From assembly GCF_003028855.1 (NCBI RefSeq), contig NZ_CP028324.1, forward strand, positions 1,426,001 to 1,490,000: 64,000 nucleotides of DNA, given 5' to 3'. Each line of letters starts with the position of its first letter. Position 1 is the stretch's first letter. Positions 52,913-60,995 of this stretch are shown in pieces. This DNA comes from Pseudoduganella armeniaca. GTDB taxonomy: Bacteria; Pseudomonadota; Gammaproteobacteria; Burkholderiales; Burkholderiaceae_D. Under the pieces are notes generated by a model. That model searched no databases. It was given only the letters and a program-made list of their open reading frames with translations, and had not been told where the DNA came from. Position numbers and translations under genes: made by a program.

Positions 52913-54330
52913 GGTTGCGGTCCTGCGCTGTCGAGCTGGAAGGTGGGGGCGGGGATTTCGGCCAGGCAGGCGCCATCGATGCGCCGCGTGGGCTGGTCGA
53001 GGAATTCGCGCAGCAGGCGCGGCAAGCAGCCCAGCGTGGAGACGACGTGGCCGCCGTTGGCCACGACCAGGTGCTGGGCCGACTTCATCCATTTTGCGGC
53101 CGCTTCGGCGCGGCGCGGCGGCGTGACCGGGTCCTGCGCGCCGGACAGCAGCAGCGCCGGCGCGGCAATCATCGTCGGCGCCGCCGACGTGACGGGCTTG
53201 ACGTTGACGGCCGGGCACAGCGCCGCCAGCTGGGTCACCTGCGGCGCAGCGAGGAAGGAGCCGCGTGTGTCCGCCTCGACCAGCTGCGGCGTCAGGCGCG
53301 GGAAATCCTCGGCGCAGACCACGGCCAGGTACAGCGGGCCGGACATGCTGCCGTCGGCCGACAAATCGGTATCGCGGTTGCTGCGCGCGACGAACGGTTC
53401 CCAGCGGCCCTGGTAGGCGCTGTGGATCAGGAAGGGCAGGCTGTAGGCGTCCGCCTGCGCGTACAGCACGCGATGCACGGTGGCGGCAAAACGCCGGCTG
53501 CTGATCTGCACGGGCCGCACCACGGTCGTGCGCGGATCGGCCATCGTCACCGTCAGCGGGCCTTGCGCCAGGCGGGCGGACAGGCTGGCGAATTCGGCGC
53601 GCAGGGCGGGGAAGGCGCGCGCGCAGGCGGCATTGGCCTCGCACTGCCGGAAGGTAGCATCCAGCGCGGCCTGCGCATCGCGCCCGCCAGCGGGGATGAC
53701 CTGGTCCGGCGCGGCCACGCCGTCCAGCACGAGGGCGCGCACGCTGTTCGGGTAGAGACGGACATAGTGCTGCGCCAGGCGGGTGCCGTACGAGGCGCCC
53801 CACACGTTAACCTGGCGGTAGCCCAGCGCGACGCGAATGCGCTCGATGTCGCGCGCGGCCGCGTCGGTGCCGTAGTGCTGGTACGGCGCCCCGAGCTTTT
53901 CGACGCAGCGGCGCGCGTCGGCGTCCAGCTGTTCTTCCGTCATGGTGTCGATGTCGGGCGGCGTCTTGCAATCGAGCTTGCCGGACAGGCCCGTGCCGCG
54001 CTGGTCGATCAGCACGATGTCGCGGGTGGCGCGCACGCGGCGCAGGGCGGCTTCGAGGATCGGCAGGATATCGCTGCCGGCCTGGCCCGGGCCCCCGGCC
54101 AGCACGAACAGCGGATCGGGCCGCGCCGCCTCGCGGTAGGCCGGCGCCACCGTGGCGTGGATGGCAATGGTCTTGCCGGGCTGGCGGTAGTCGAGCGGCA
54201 CGGTCACCGTGAAGCAGCGCAGCGCTTCCTCGGTGCCGGGCAGGTGGCAGGTGCGGCCGGGCGGGGCGGCCAGCACGGCCAGCGGCGCCACCAGCAGCGC
54301 GGCTGGCAGCAAAGATCGGATTTTCCTCAC
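52909..54330 (-). CDS. Exported alpha/beta hydrolase, S33 peptidase family
   Basis: A 473-residue protein with a signal peptide (about residues 1-21). The fold shows the oxyanion motif LAGGPGQAGSD, IDQRGTGLSGKLDC, the nucleophile S180 in WGASYGTRLAQ, the acid in SGAQDPVTPP and the His in ANGGHVV. A C-terminal TAP-like domain places it with tripeptidyl aminopeptidases, which release short N-terminal peptides. It leads the overlapping cluster with the Nat-type ABC genes, which suggests that the periplasmic hydrolase and the exporter serve one task; that is inference. Confidence 0.92.
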   Translation of the reverse strand: MRKIRSLLPAALLVAPLAVLAAPPGRTCHLPGTEEALRCFTVTVPLDYRQPGKTIAIHATVAPAYREAARPDPLFVLAGGPGQAGSDILPILEAALRRVRATRDIVLIDQRGTGLSGKLDCKTPPDIDTMTEEQLDADARRCVEKLGAPYQHYGTDAAARDIERIRVALGYRQVNVWGASYGTRLAQHYVRLYPNSVRALVLDGVAAPDQVIPAGGRDAQAALDATFRQCEANAACARAFPALRAEFASLSARLAQGPLTVTMADPRTTVVRPVQISSRRFAATVHRVLYAQADAYSLPFLIHSAYQGRWEPFVARSNRDTDLSADGSMSGPLYLAVVCAEDFPRLTPQLVEADTRGSFLAAPQVTQLAALCPAVNVKPVTSAAPTMIAAPALLLSGAQDPVTPPRRAEAAAKWMKSAQHLVVANGGHVVSTLGCLPRLLREFLDQPTRRIDGACLAEIPAPTFQLDSAGPQP

Positions 54331-54420
54331 GGTGCCCTCGACAATAGCAATCGGGCAATACTAGCGTTCCGGCACCGTTCCGGCAACAGCGGTCGTGCCT
54401 GCCGGTAGCCAAGGCTGGGC

Positions 54421-54450
54421 TTGACCAGGAATTACGCGGCAGGCTATAAT
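54421..54450 (+). promoter_or_regulatory. Sigma-70 promoter of rplM-rpsI
   Basis: ttgacc (54421-54426), an 18-bp spacer and a perfect tataat (54445-54450). It is the best promoter match in the window and precedes a highly expressed operon; the leader is about 100 bases. Confidence 0.8.
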
Positions 54451-54560
54451 CGCCAGCTTTCCGTTCGCTCAGGAAAAGTCAACAACAAGGATGCGTCCGC
54501 TGCGGCACCAGGGCGGAACCGCCATTTGAGCGTTTTACAATCTTCATTAGGAAGTCAAAC

Positions 54561-54989
54561 ATGAAAACTTTTTCCGCTAAGGGCCATGAAGTCCAGCGCG
54601 ACTGGTTCGTGATTGACGCGACGGACAAAGTCCTCGGCCGTGTTGCCAGCGAAGTGGCACGCCGACTGCGCGGCAAGCACAAGCCAGAATTTACCCCTCA
54701 CGTCGACACGGGCGATTTCATCGTCGTCATCAATGCAGGCAAACTGCGCGTGACCGGTACCAAAGCCACCGAGAAGACGTACTACCGTCACTCGGGCTAC
54801 CCAGGCGGCATCTACGAAACGAACTTCCTGAAAATGCAACAGCGTTTCCCAGGCCGTGCTCTGGAAAAAGCTGTCAAGGGCATGCTGCCAAAAGGCCCAC
54901 TGGGCTACGCAATGATCAAGAAGCTGAAAGTGTACGCCGAAGGTTCGCACCCGCACGCTGCTCAGCAACCTAAAGCACTCGAATTCTAA
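54561..54989 (+). CDS. rplM: 50S ribosomal protein L13
   Basis: An early-assembly protein of the large subunit that binds 23S rRNA. The 142-residue protein equals the E. coli length, with MKTFSAKGHEVQRDWFVIDATDKVLGRVASEVA, the central YYRHSGYPGG and the C-terminal MLPKGPLGYAMIKKLKVYAG-like region (MLPKGPLGYAMIKKL is seen). Codon use is visibly biased (more gca, gct, cca) compared with its neighbours, as expected for high expression. It is followed after 9 bp by rpsI. Confidence 0.99.
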   Translation: MKTFSAKGHEVQRDWFVIDATDKVLGRVASEVARRLRGKHKPEFTPHVDTGDFIVVINAGKLRVTGTKATEKTYYRHSGYPGGIYETNFLKMQQRFPGRALEKAVKGMLPKGPLGYAMIKKLKVYAEGSHPHAAQQPKALEF

Positions 54990-54998
54990 GGAACTGAC

Positions 54999-55391
54999 AT
55001 GATCGGTAACTACAACTACGGCACCGGCCGTCGCAAGAGTGCAGTGGCTCGTGTGTTCATCAAGGTCGGCACCGGCCAAATCATCGTGAACGGCAAGCCA
55101 GCGTCGGAGTACTTCTCCCGCGAAACCGGCCTGATGGTCATCCGTCAGCCGCTGGAACTGACCGGCAACGTCGAGCGTTTCGACATCAAGGTCAATGTGC
55201 ATGGCGGCGGCGAGTCCGGCCAGGCAGGTGCAGTGCGCCACGGCATCACCCGTGCACTGATCGACTACGACGCAGGCCTGAAGGGCGATCTGGCACGTGC
55301 CGGCTTCGTTACCCGTGACGCCCGTGAAGTCGAGCGTAAAAAAGTGGGTCTGCGCAAAGCACGTCGCGCAAAGCAGTTCTCGAAGCGTTAA
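54999..55391 (+). CDS. rpsI: 30S ribosomal protein S9
   Basis: A protein of the small subunit whose C-terminal tail reaches the P-site tRNA. The 130-residue protein has YGTGRRKSAVARVFIKVGTG, GGGESGQAGAVRHGITRALI and the terminal KARRAKQFSKR with the functional basic end. The length is identical to the E. coli protein. The gene pair rplM-rpsI is universal; a strong terminator follows. Confidence 0.99.
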   Translation: MIGNYNYGTGRRKSAVARVFIKVGTGQIIVNGKPASEYFSRETGLMVIRQPLELTGNVERFDIKVNVHGGGESGQAGAVRHGITRALIDYDAGLKGDLARAGFVTRDAREVERKKVGLRKARRAKQFSKR

Positions 55392-55431
55392 TTTGCTTCC
55401 TGCTCAGCCTGGCTCTGCCGGGCTGGTCTCG

Positions 55432-55460
55432 AAAGCCGCTGGTTCGCCCAGCGGCTTTTT
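55432..55460 (+). terminator. Intrinsic terminator of rplM-rpsI
   Basis: aaagccgctgg and ccagcggcttt pair perfectly (11 bp) around ttcgc and run into five T, then gcttttt. It starts 40 bp after the rpsI stop. Confidence 0.93.
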
Positions 55461-55543
55461 GCTTTTTGGATAGGGTAAAACGTCTGTCATCGGACGCTGC
55501 TAAAATCCCTTTTCACTTACCCATCTTTCGCAAGGAACAGAAC

Positions 55544-56581
55544 ATGATCAAAGTTGGCATCGTTGGCGGCACCGGCTACACCGGAGTGGAACTGCTGCGA
55601 TTGTTGGCCGTCCATCCTGAAGTGCAGCTGACGGCCATCACGTCGCGCAAGGAAGATGGCCTGCCGGTGGCCGACATGTATCCTTCCCTGCGCGGCCGCG
55701 TCGATATCGCCTTCTCGGCGCCCGATAAAGCCGACCTGACCCAGTGCGACGTGGTGTTCTTCGCCACCCCGCACGGCGTGGCGATGGCCCAGGCGCCGGA
55801 GCTGCTGGCCAAGGGCGTCAAGGTGATCGACCTGGCGGCGGACTTCCGCATCAAGGACCGCGCCGTGTTCGAGAAGACGTACAAGATCGACCACACGGCG
55901 CCGGACCTGCTGGAGCAGGCCGTGTACGGCCTCGTCGAGCTGAACCGTGAGGAGATCAAAAAGGCCAATCTGATCGCCAATCCCGGCTGCTACCCGACCA
56001 CGATGCAGATCGGTTACGCGCCACTGTTGAAGGCCGGCGTCATCGACGCGGGCCACCTGATCGCCGACTGCAAGTCCGGCGTGTCGGGCGCGGGCCGCAA
56101 GGCCGAGATCGGCATCCTGTTCTCGGAAGCGAGCGACAGCTTCAAGGCCTACGGGGTGTCCGGCCACCGCCACACGCCGGAAACGTCGGCCCAGCTGCAG
56201 CGTTTCACGGACCAGAAAGTGTCGCTGATCTTCACGCCGCACCTGGTGCCGATGATCCGCGGCATGCACTCGACCCTGTACGCGAAGCTGACGAAGGACA
56301 TCAGCAACGAAGAGCTGCAGAAGCTGTTCGAAGATGCGTACAAGGACGAGCAGTTTGTCGACGTGATGCCGTTCGGTTCGCACCCGGAAACGCGCACGAC
56401 CAAAGGTTCGAACATGTTGCGCCTGGCGCTGCACCGTCCGGACGGCGGCGACACCGTCATCGTGCTGGTGGTCCAGGACAACCTGGTCAAAGGGGCATCG
56501 GGCCAGGCCGTGCAGTGCATGAACCTGATGTTCGGTTTGCAAGAGGATATGGGCCTGAACACGATAGCCCTTCTGCCATAA
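55544..56581 (+). CDS. argC: N-acetyl-gamma-glutamyl-phosphate reductase
   Basis: The third step of arginine synthesis: NADPH reduction of N-acetylglutamyl phosphate to the semialdehyde. The 345-residue protein has the cofactor motif GIVGGTGYTG at residues 5-14, the catalytic C149 in NPGCYPT, GVSGAGRKAEIG and HRHTPE. ATG 55544 is chosen: caaggaac lies upstream and MIKVGIVGG is the normal start. It is separated from rpsI by the terminator and followed by erpA. Confidence 0.97.
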   Translation: MIKVGIVGGTGYTGVELLRLLAVHPEVQLTAITSRKEDGLPVADMYPSLRGRVDIAFSAPDKADLTQCDVVFFATPHGVAMAQAPELLAKGVKVIDLAADFRIKDRAVFEKTYKIDHTAPDLLEQAVYGLVELNREEIKKANLIANPGCYPTTMQIGYAPLLKAGVIDAGHLIADCKSGVSGAGRKAEIGILFSEASDSFKAYGVSGHRHTPETSAQLQRFTDQKVSLIFTPHLVPMIRGMHSTLYAKLTKDISNEELQKLFEDAYKDEQFVDVMPFGSHPETRTTKGSNMLRLALHRPDGGDTVIVLVVQDNLVKGASGQAVQCMNLMFGLQEDMGLNTIALLP

Positions 56582-56598
56582 GGGTCAATAAGGGGTTT

Positions 56599-56622
56599 AT
56601 ATGCGGCGGAAACGCCGCATAT
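56599..56622. other. Hairpin between argC and erpA
   Basis: atatgcggcg and cgccgcatat form a perfect 10-bp stem with a gaaa (GNRA) tetraloop, 17 bp after the argC stop. There is no T-run after it, so it is either a poor terminator or an RNA-stabilising 3' end. Confidence 0.6.
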
Positions 56623-56669
56623 TCCGGTGAGAAACGTAGTGGGCCTGAGCGGCAGTCTGTGCAAAGGTC

Positions 56670-56675
56670 TATAAT
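56670..56675 (+). promoter_or_regulatory. -10 box of erpA
   Basis: A perfect tataat in ggtctataatggg, 30 bp before the erpA ATG. No clear -35 was seen. It suggests erpA has its own promoter downstream of the argC hairpin. Confidence 0.5.
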
Positions 56676-56704
56676 GGGCCAACGATTTTTAGTAGGAGTT
56701 CCAA

Positions 56705-57067
56705 ATGAATGTAGTAGCCGAAGCACAAGACGTCATCCCGGCACCGATCATCTTCACCGACAGCGCCGCCGAGAAAGTGGCCCAGCTGATCGAAGAGGAG
56801 GGCAACCCTGACCTGAAGCTGCGCGTATTCGTGCAGGGCGGCGGCTGTTCCGGTTTCCAGTACGGCTTCACGTTCGACGAAATCGTCAACGAAGACGACA
56901 CGACGATGGTCAAGAACGGCGTGCAGCTGTTGATCGATTCGATGAGCTACCAGTACCTGGTGGGCGCCGAGATCGACTACAAGGACGACCTGGAAGGCGC
57001 ACAGTTCGTTATCAAGAATCCGCAAGCGAGCTCGACCTGCGGTTGCGGTTCGTCGTTCTCCGTCTAA
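56705..57067 (+). CDS. erpA: Iron-sulfur cluster insertion protein ErpA
   Basis: An A-type carrier that delivers [4Fe-4S] clusters to target enzymes. The 120-residue protein has the three conserved cysteines C48 (QGGGCSGFQYGF), C112 and C114 (STCGCGSSF). aggag is placed 5 bases before the ATG. The length is typical of ErpA rather than IscA. A terminator hairpin follows directly. Confidence 0.96.
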   Translation: MNVVAEAQDVIPAPIIFTDSAAEKVAQLIEEEGNPDLKLRVFVQGGGCSGFQYGFTFDEIVNEDDTTMVKNGVQLLIDSMSYQYLVGAEIDYKDDLEGAQFVIKNPQASSTCGCGSSFSV

Positions 57068-57085
57068 GCAATACGACGCGGCGAT

Positions 57086-57116
57086 AACGGCGGCCAGCGC
57101 AAGCTGGCCGCCGTTT
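57086..57116 (+). terminator. Terminator hairpin of erpA
   Basis: aacggcggccagc and gctggccgccgtt form a perfect 13-bp stem with a gcaa loop, 18 bp after the stop. The tail tttgtcgttt is an interrupted T-run. The stem can also serve transcripts arriving from the opposite side. Confidence 0.8.
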
Positions 57117-57158
57117 GTCGTTTACCGCGCCAGCATCGCCAGTGCGGAAACGCAGTTT

Positions 57159-57348
57159 TTGCACCCAACAGCGAACGGCCCCGGCCTTTGCCCGGGTTTG
57201 TCGGAATAATCCGGGACTGTCCCGGAATTCGTTCGCCGGCTTGGCGCCGCAGCTCTTGCACCCAACAGCGACGACCGGGGTCGGACCCGCGGGGTCCGAC
57301 CCCAGCCCTTCGTCTTGGGTTGTCGGAATTATCCGGGACTGTCCCGGA
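57159..57348. repeat. Tandem pair of palindrome-bearing repeats, convergent junction erpA / DUF2061
   Basis: Two direct copies each start ttgcacccaacagcga (57159 and 57256) and end ttgtcggaat-atccgggactgtcccgga (57198-57226 and 57320-57348). The end contains the palindrome ccgggactgtcccgg with a central mismatch. The second copy also has an inner hairpin, ggggtcggacc and ggtccgacccc (57277-57303). The overall unit differs from the other repeats, but its gggactgtccc core follows the same self-complementary design. Nothing in 57117-57380 looks like a gene. Confidence 0.85.
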
Positions 57349-57380
57349 GTTTGCGCCGCGTGAGGGGCCGCAGGGCTCAC

Positions 57381-57788
57381 TCAAACGGCAGCAAGCCCTT
57401 GGCCGTCCAGCCTTGCCTCGAACCGTTCCCACAAGCGGTCATGGTACGGCAGGGCTACCACGTTCAGAATCGGCTCCAGGATGGCAGCCAGACCGCCCAG
57501 CGCCAGCGAGCCCGTTGCCCAGTACATCACGGCGACCGCGATCAGCATGTGGAAGGCTGTCTGGCTCAGTTTCTCCGCCGCCAGCACGGCCGTCGCGTAG
57601 CGGCCCGCGCGCGCCCGCAGCCGCTGCCAGAAGCCTTCGTGCAGTGGCAGCAGTGCCACGTTGACGACAGGTTCGAGGATTGCCGCCAGGCCGCCGAAGG
57701 CCAGCGAGCCCGTCAGTACGTACATCAGCCCGAATGCGAGCGTCATGTGGGTGGCGACTTGGCTCAGTTTCTTGGCTGCGACGATCAT
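57381..57788 (-). CDS. DUF2061 membrane protein with internal duplication
   Basis: A 135-residue protein made of two copies of the DUF2061 unit. Copy 1, about residues 5-50: AKKLSQVATHMTLAFGLMYVLTGSLAFGGLAAILEPVVNVALLPLHE. Copy 2, about 70-118: AEKLSQTAFHMLIAVAVMYWATGSLALGGLAAILEPILNVVALPYHD. Each has two hydrophobic segments, and the His in HM and HE/HD positions is kept in both. Function unknown. A Fur-like box lies 38 bp before the ATG, which suggests iron control. Confidence 0.85.
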   Translation of the reverse strand: MIVAAKKLSQVATHMTLAFGLMYVLTGSLAFGGLAAILEPVVNVALLPLHEGFWQRLRARAGRYATAVLAAEKLSQTAFHMLIAVAVMYWATGSLALGGLAAILEPILNVVALPYHDRLWERFEARLDGQGLAAV

Positions 57789-57825
57789 TTTCCTGCCTCT
57801 TCAGTGAATACCGTTGAGGCAAATG

Positions 57826-57844
57826 ATAACGATTCTCGTTCACT
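57826..57844 (-). promoter_or_regulatory. Fur-box-like site upstream of the DUF2061 gene
   Basis: gataacgattctcgttcac matches the 19-bp Fur consensus gataatgataatcattatc at 13 of 19 positions and has the usual gattctc core. It lies 38 bp upstream of the DUF2061 ATG on the minus strand and 125 bp before the DUF4287 ATG. It may overlap the DUF2061 promoter. Confidence 0.55.
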
Positions 57845-57968
57845 TATGTAAATTGATTGTCCTCAACGGTGCGATTGGAATAATCTATCGCGTTAGCTGT
57901 CGAAACCAGGGCAGCGCTATCGTCGTGAGAGAAAGGTGCGCCCGCGCCTACCTCTTTGGAGAACAGCC

Positions 57969-58184
57969 ATGACTACCACCGAAGCCGTCAACGGTCCCGC
58001 ATCCTATTTCCCGTCGATCGAAAAGAAATATGGCCAGCCCATCGGCCACTGGCTGGGCTTGCTGCAGCAGCGTGGTGACGCCAAGCATATGGAACTGGTC
58101 GGCTGGCTCAAGAGCGAGCACTGCATGGGCCATGGACATGCCAATGCCCTGGTGGCCCATCACAAGGCCCTGCAGGGCCGCTGA
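57969..58184 (+). CDS. DUF4287 domain protein
   Basis: A 71-residue protein, ATG 57969 (MTTTEAVNGPASYFPSIEKKYGQP). The sequence GQPIGHWLGLLQQRGDAKHMELVGWLKSEHCMGHGHANALVAHH is the DUF4287 unit, function unknown, usually found as a short stand-alone protein or fused to DUF5655. An upstream in-frame start at 57936 is possible but less likely. Its stop is 6 bp from the converging anmK stop, the only convergent junction in the window without a repeat. Confidence 0.88.
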   Translation: MTTTEAVNGPASYFPSIEKKYGQPIGHWLGLLQQRGDAKHMELVGWLKSEHCMGHGHANALVAHHKALQGR

Positions 58185-58190
58185 GGCCGT

Positions 58191-59288
58191 CTAGCGGGGA
58201 TACAGCGCCCCGAGGACGCGCAAGCCCTGCGCGCCCGTCACTGACGGCAGGTTGCCCGGCTCGCGCGCATCGAAGCGGAACGCCAGCCAGGCCCAGCAGA
58301 GCGCCTCGACCAGCGACGGGGCCACGCCCAGCGCGTCCGTGGTCGCCACCTGCACGTGGCTGCCGAGCTCGTCCGCCAGCATGCGCTTGAGCGTGGCGTT
58401 GTGGGCGCCGCCGCCGCACAGGTAGACGATTTCCGTTGCCGGCGCGTGCTGGCGGATGCTTGACGCCAGCGTGATGGCTGTCAGGCGCGTCAGCGTGGCC
58501 ATCACGTCCTGCGGCGTGGCGTTCAGGTGCGCTTGCACGTGGCGCTGCAGCCAGTCGGCATGGAACAGGTCGCGCCCCGTGCTTTTCGGCGGTGGCGCCG
58601 CGAAATACGGCTCGGACAGCATCGACGCCAGCAGCGCCGGCACCACCGTGCCACCGGCCGCCCAGGCGCCATCGTCGTCGTAGGGCTTGCCCAGGTGGCG
58701 GCCGATCCACTCGTCCATCAGGACGTTGCCGGGGCCGGTGTCGAAGCCGGTGACGTGGCCGTCCGGCTGCAGCACGCTGATGTTGGCGATGCCGCCGATA
58801 TTGGCCAGCACGCGCGTCTTGCCCGGCTGGCCGAACAGGGCTTGATGCGCCGCTGGCACCAGCGGCGCGCCCTGGCCGCCGGCCGCCACGTCGCGCGCAC
58901 GGAAGTCGGCGATGACGTCGATGCCGCACAGCTCGGCCAGCAGTGCGCCGTTCAGCGACTGCCACGTGAAGCCCAGCTCGGGGCGATGCCGGATGGTTTG
59001 CCCGTGCGCGCCCACCGCACGCACGTCGGCCGGCTTGATGTCGGTCTTGGCCAGCACTTGCTCGATGCATTGCGCGTACACGGCGGCGACCCGGTTGGCG
59101 GCCAGTGCTTCGCGCTCCAGCTCGTTCTCGCTGGCCGCTTGCAGCGCCAGCAGTTCGTCGCGCAGCGTGTCGGGGTAGGGCACGTGTGCGGATGCCAGCG
59201 TGCGCGCGGCGCCGGCCCAGAAGTCGACCAGCACGCCGTCGACGCCGTCCAGGCTGGTGCCCGACATCAGTCCGATAAACAAGCTCAT
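58191..59288 (-). CDS. anmK: Anhydro-N-acetylmuramic acid kinase
   Basis: AnmK opens and phosphorylates 1,6-anhydro-MurNAc released by lytic transglycosylases, feeding it back to cell-wall synthesis. The 365-residue protein has LFIGLMSGTSLDGVDGVLVDF at the N-terminus, GAHGQTIRHRP, ANIGGIANISVL, TGFDTGPGNVLMDEWI and VYLCGGGAHNATLKRML, all typical of the ASKHA-fold kinase. It is the downstream partner of the M23 gene, but a terminator lies between them. Confidence 0.95.
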   Translation of the reverse strand: MSLFIGLMSGTSLDGVDGVLVDFWAGAARTLASAHVPYPDTLRDELLALQAASENELEREALAANRVAAVYAQCIEQVLAKTDIKPADVRAVGAHGQTIRHRPELGFTWQSLNGALLAELCGIDVIADFRARDVAAGGQGAPLVPAAHQALFGQPGKTRVLANIGGIANISVLQPDGHVTGFDTGPGNVLMDEWIGRHLGKPYDDDGAWAAGGTVVPALLASMLSEPYFAAPPPKSTGRDLFHADWLQRHVQAHLNATPQDVMATLTRLTAITLASSIRQHAPATEIVYLCGGGAHNATLKRMLADELGSHVQVATTDALGVAPSLVEALCWAWLAFRFDAREPGNLPSVTGAQGLRVLGALYPR

Positions 59289-59407
59289 GGAAGTTCCGCG
59301 AAAACGATCAGGCCTTATTGTGCCCGATGTGCCGAGTTTGCCAAAGTGTTAGGCAGCTAACGGAATGGCGAACGCCGCCGTCATATGATGGTTACACAGT
59401 GAGGGGG

Positions 59408-59438
59408 GAAAGAAAAACGGCGCCCCTCGGGGCGCCGT
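59408..59438 (-). terminator. Intrinsic terminator of the M23 peptidase gene
   Basis: On the minus strand a GC-rich stem of about nine pairs (acggcgccc with its partner) is followed by tttttcttt. It lies 20 bp after the M23 stop and before anmK. Confidence 0.85.
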
Positions 59439-59459
59439 CTTTTCCAGCCGAAGCCGGGA

Positions 59460-60839
59460 TTACTTCTGCGCCAGGGCGCGGTTGTTTTCTTCCGGACGCA
59501 GCAGTGCGAAGCGGTGGATCATGTCGCCGGCCACCGCCTTGAAGCGCGCCATTTCGGCGTTCGTCAGGGGGGCTTGCGCCACCACGTTCAGGCGGTTCGG
59601 ATCGAGCGACTCGCCGCCCACGCGGAACTCGTAGTGCAGGTGCGCGCCGGTCGACCAGCCGGTCGAGCCGACATAACCGATCACGTCACCCTGGCTGACC
59701 TTCTGGCCCTTGCGCAGGCCGGAAGCGAAACCGTTCATGTGCGCATACGCGGTGCTGTAATTGTTCCAGTGCTTCAGGACGACCACGTTGCCGTAGCCGT
59801 TCTGCGTGCCCGCGAAGTCGACGACGCCATCACCAGCGGCGCGAATCGGCGTGCCCGTCGGCGCCGCGAAATCGATGCCCTTGTGCGCCTTCCAGTTGCC
59901 CGAGATCGGGTGCACGCGCATGGCGAAGCCCGACGAAATCCGCGAGAACTCCAGCGGCGACTTCAGGAAGCCGCGCTTCAGGGACTTGCCGTCGAAGCTG
60001 TAGTAGCCGCCACCCTGCTTGCTGGATGGGTCCTCGAACCACACCGACTGGTACGTCGTGCCACGGTTGGTGAACTCGCCGGCCAGGATGCGACCGGCCT
60101 TGACGAATTCGCCATCCTGCCAGAACGTCTCGTAGACCACGTTGAACTTGTCGCCGCGCTTCAGGTCGGAACGGAAGTCGATGTTCGTCGAGAACATCTC
60201 CACGATCTGGTGCACGATCGAGTCCGGCAGGCGGGTGCCGTCCGCATCGGAGTCGGTGGCCGCGAACAGCGTCGTCGTGATGTCGCGTGCGTGCATCTCG
60301 ACACGGCGCTCCAGCTTGACCGGTGCTTCTTCCGCAACGAAGTTTTCGCCCTTGCGCTGCACGGAGATCGTCTTGACGGGCACGTCCTTGCTGTCCACCA
60401 CGCTGGCGCGCAGCCACAGCAGGTTGCCTTCGTCGTCCGTCTTCGCCTGGACGCGCTTGCCGGTCTTGAGCTGCATGACGGCTTTGGCGATCTTGTCCTG
60501 CTTGATGAAGCGTTCCGCCGCGTCGTCGTCGACGCCCAGGCGCTGCAGCAGCGTGGCCAGCGTATCGCCGGCGCGGATGCGCTCTTCGTGCACGTAGGTC
60601 TGGGAGTCTTCGGCCTGGTCGATGGCCGCGATCTGCGCCGACAGGTTCGGCAGGGCGACGTCTTGCGAGACGGTTTTAACCGGCAGGTCGCTTGCATCCG
60701 GGGCCAGAGGGGCCACGCCGGCGGCGCCGAAGGCGCACACGGTCAGCGCTACCGCCGAGAGGCGGATGATGCGCGCCTTGCGCGTCGTACCTAGCAGATG
60801 AGACAAGCGCGAGCTTGTGAACTTGTTTGTCTGGTTCAT
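59460..60839 (-). CDS. M23 family peptidoglycan endopeptidase with N-terminal OapA/LysM-like domain
   Basis: A 459-residue murein hydrolase like MepM, which cuts peptide cross-links so that new strands can be inserted. A basic tail and one membrane segment (about residues 26-45) precede an extracytoplasmic domain (VHEERIRAGDTLATLLQRLGV at about 83-103 is OapA/LysM-like). The LytM domain has the zinc ligands H319 and D323 (AHKGIDF) and H402, with H400 (GAHLHYEFRV). All catalytic residues are kept. It is divergent from tyrS. Confidence 0.95.
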   Translation of the reverse strand: MNQTNKFTSSRLSHLLGTTRKARIIRLSAVALTVCAFGAAGVAPLAPDASDLPVKTVSQDVALPNLSAQIAAIDQAEDSQTYVHEERIRAGDTLATLLQRLGVDDDAAERFIKQDKIAKAVMQLKTGKRVQAKTDDEGNLLWLRASVVDSKDVPVKTISVQRKGENFVAEEAPVKLERRVEMHARDITTTLFAATDSDADGTRLPDSIVHQIVEMFSTNIDFRSDLKRGDKFNVVYETFWQDGEFVKAGRILAGEFTNRGTTYQSVWFEDPSSKQGGGYYSFDGKSLKRGFLKSPLEFSRISSGFAMRVHPISGNWKAHKGIDFAAPTGTPIRAAGDGVVDFAGTQNGYGNVVVLKHWNNYSTAYAHMNGFASGLRKGQKVSQGDVIGYVGSTGWSTGAHLHYEFRVGGESLDPNRLNVVAQAPLTNAEMARFKAVAGDMIHRFALLRPEENNRALAQK

Positions 60840-60995
60840 GCAATCAGTTAAAATTTGCCGCTTGAACTTGATGGATTTTTGCTATTTTGTTCTAAGTTGT
60901 TGATTTATTTCGTTTTCATCGGGCAAGATTGATGGGATCGGGAATTATAGCAAAGTCCTGCGCTACGCCAACACTTTAAGAAAATTTCCCCACAT

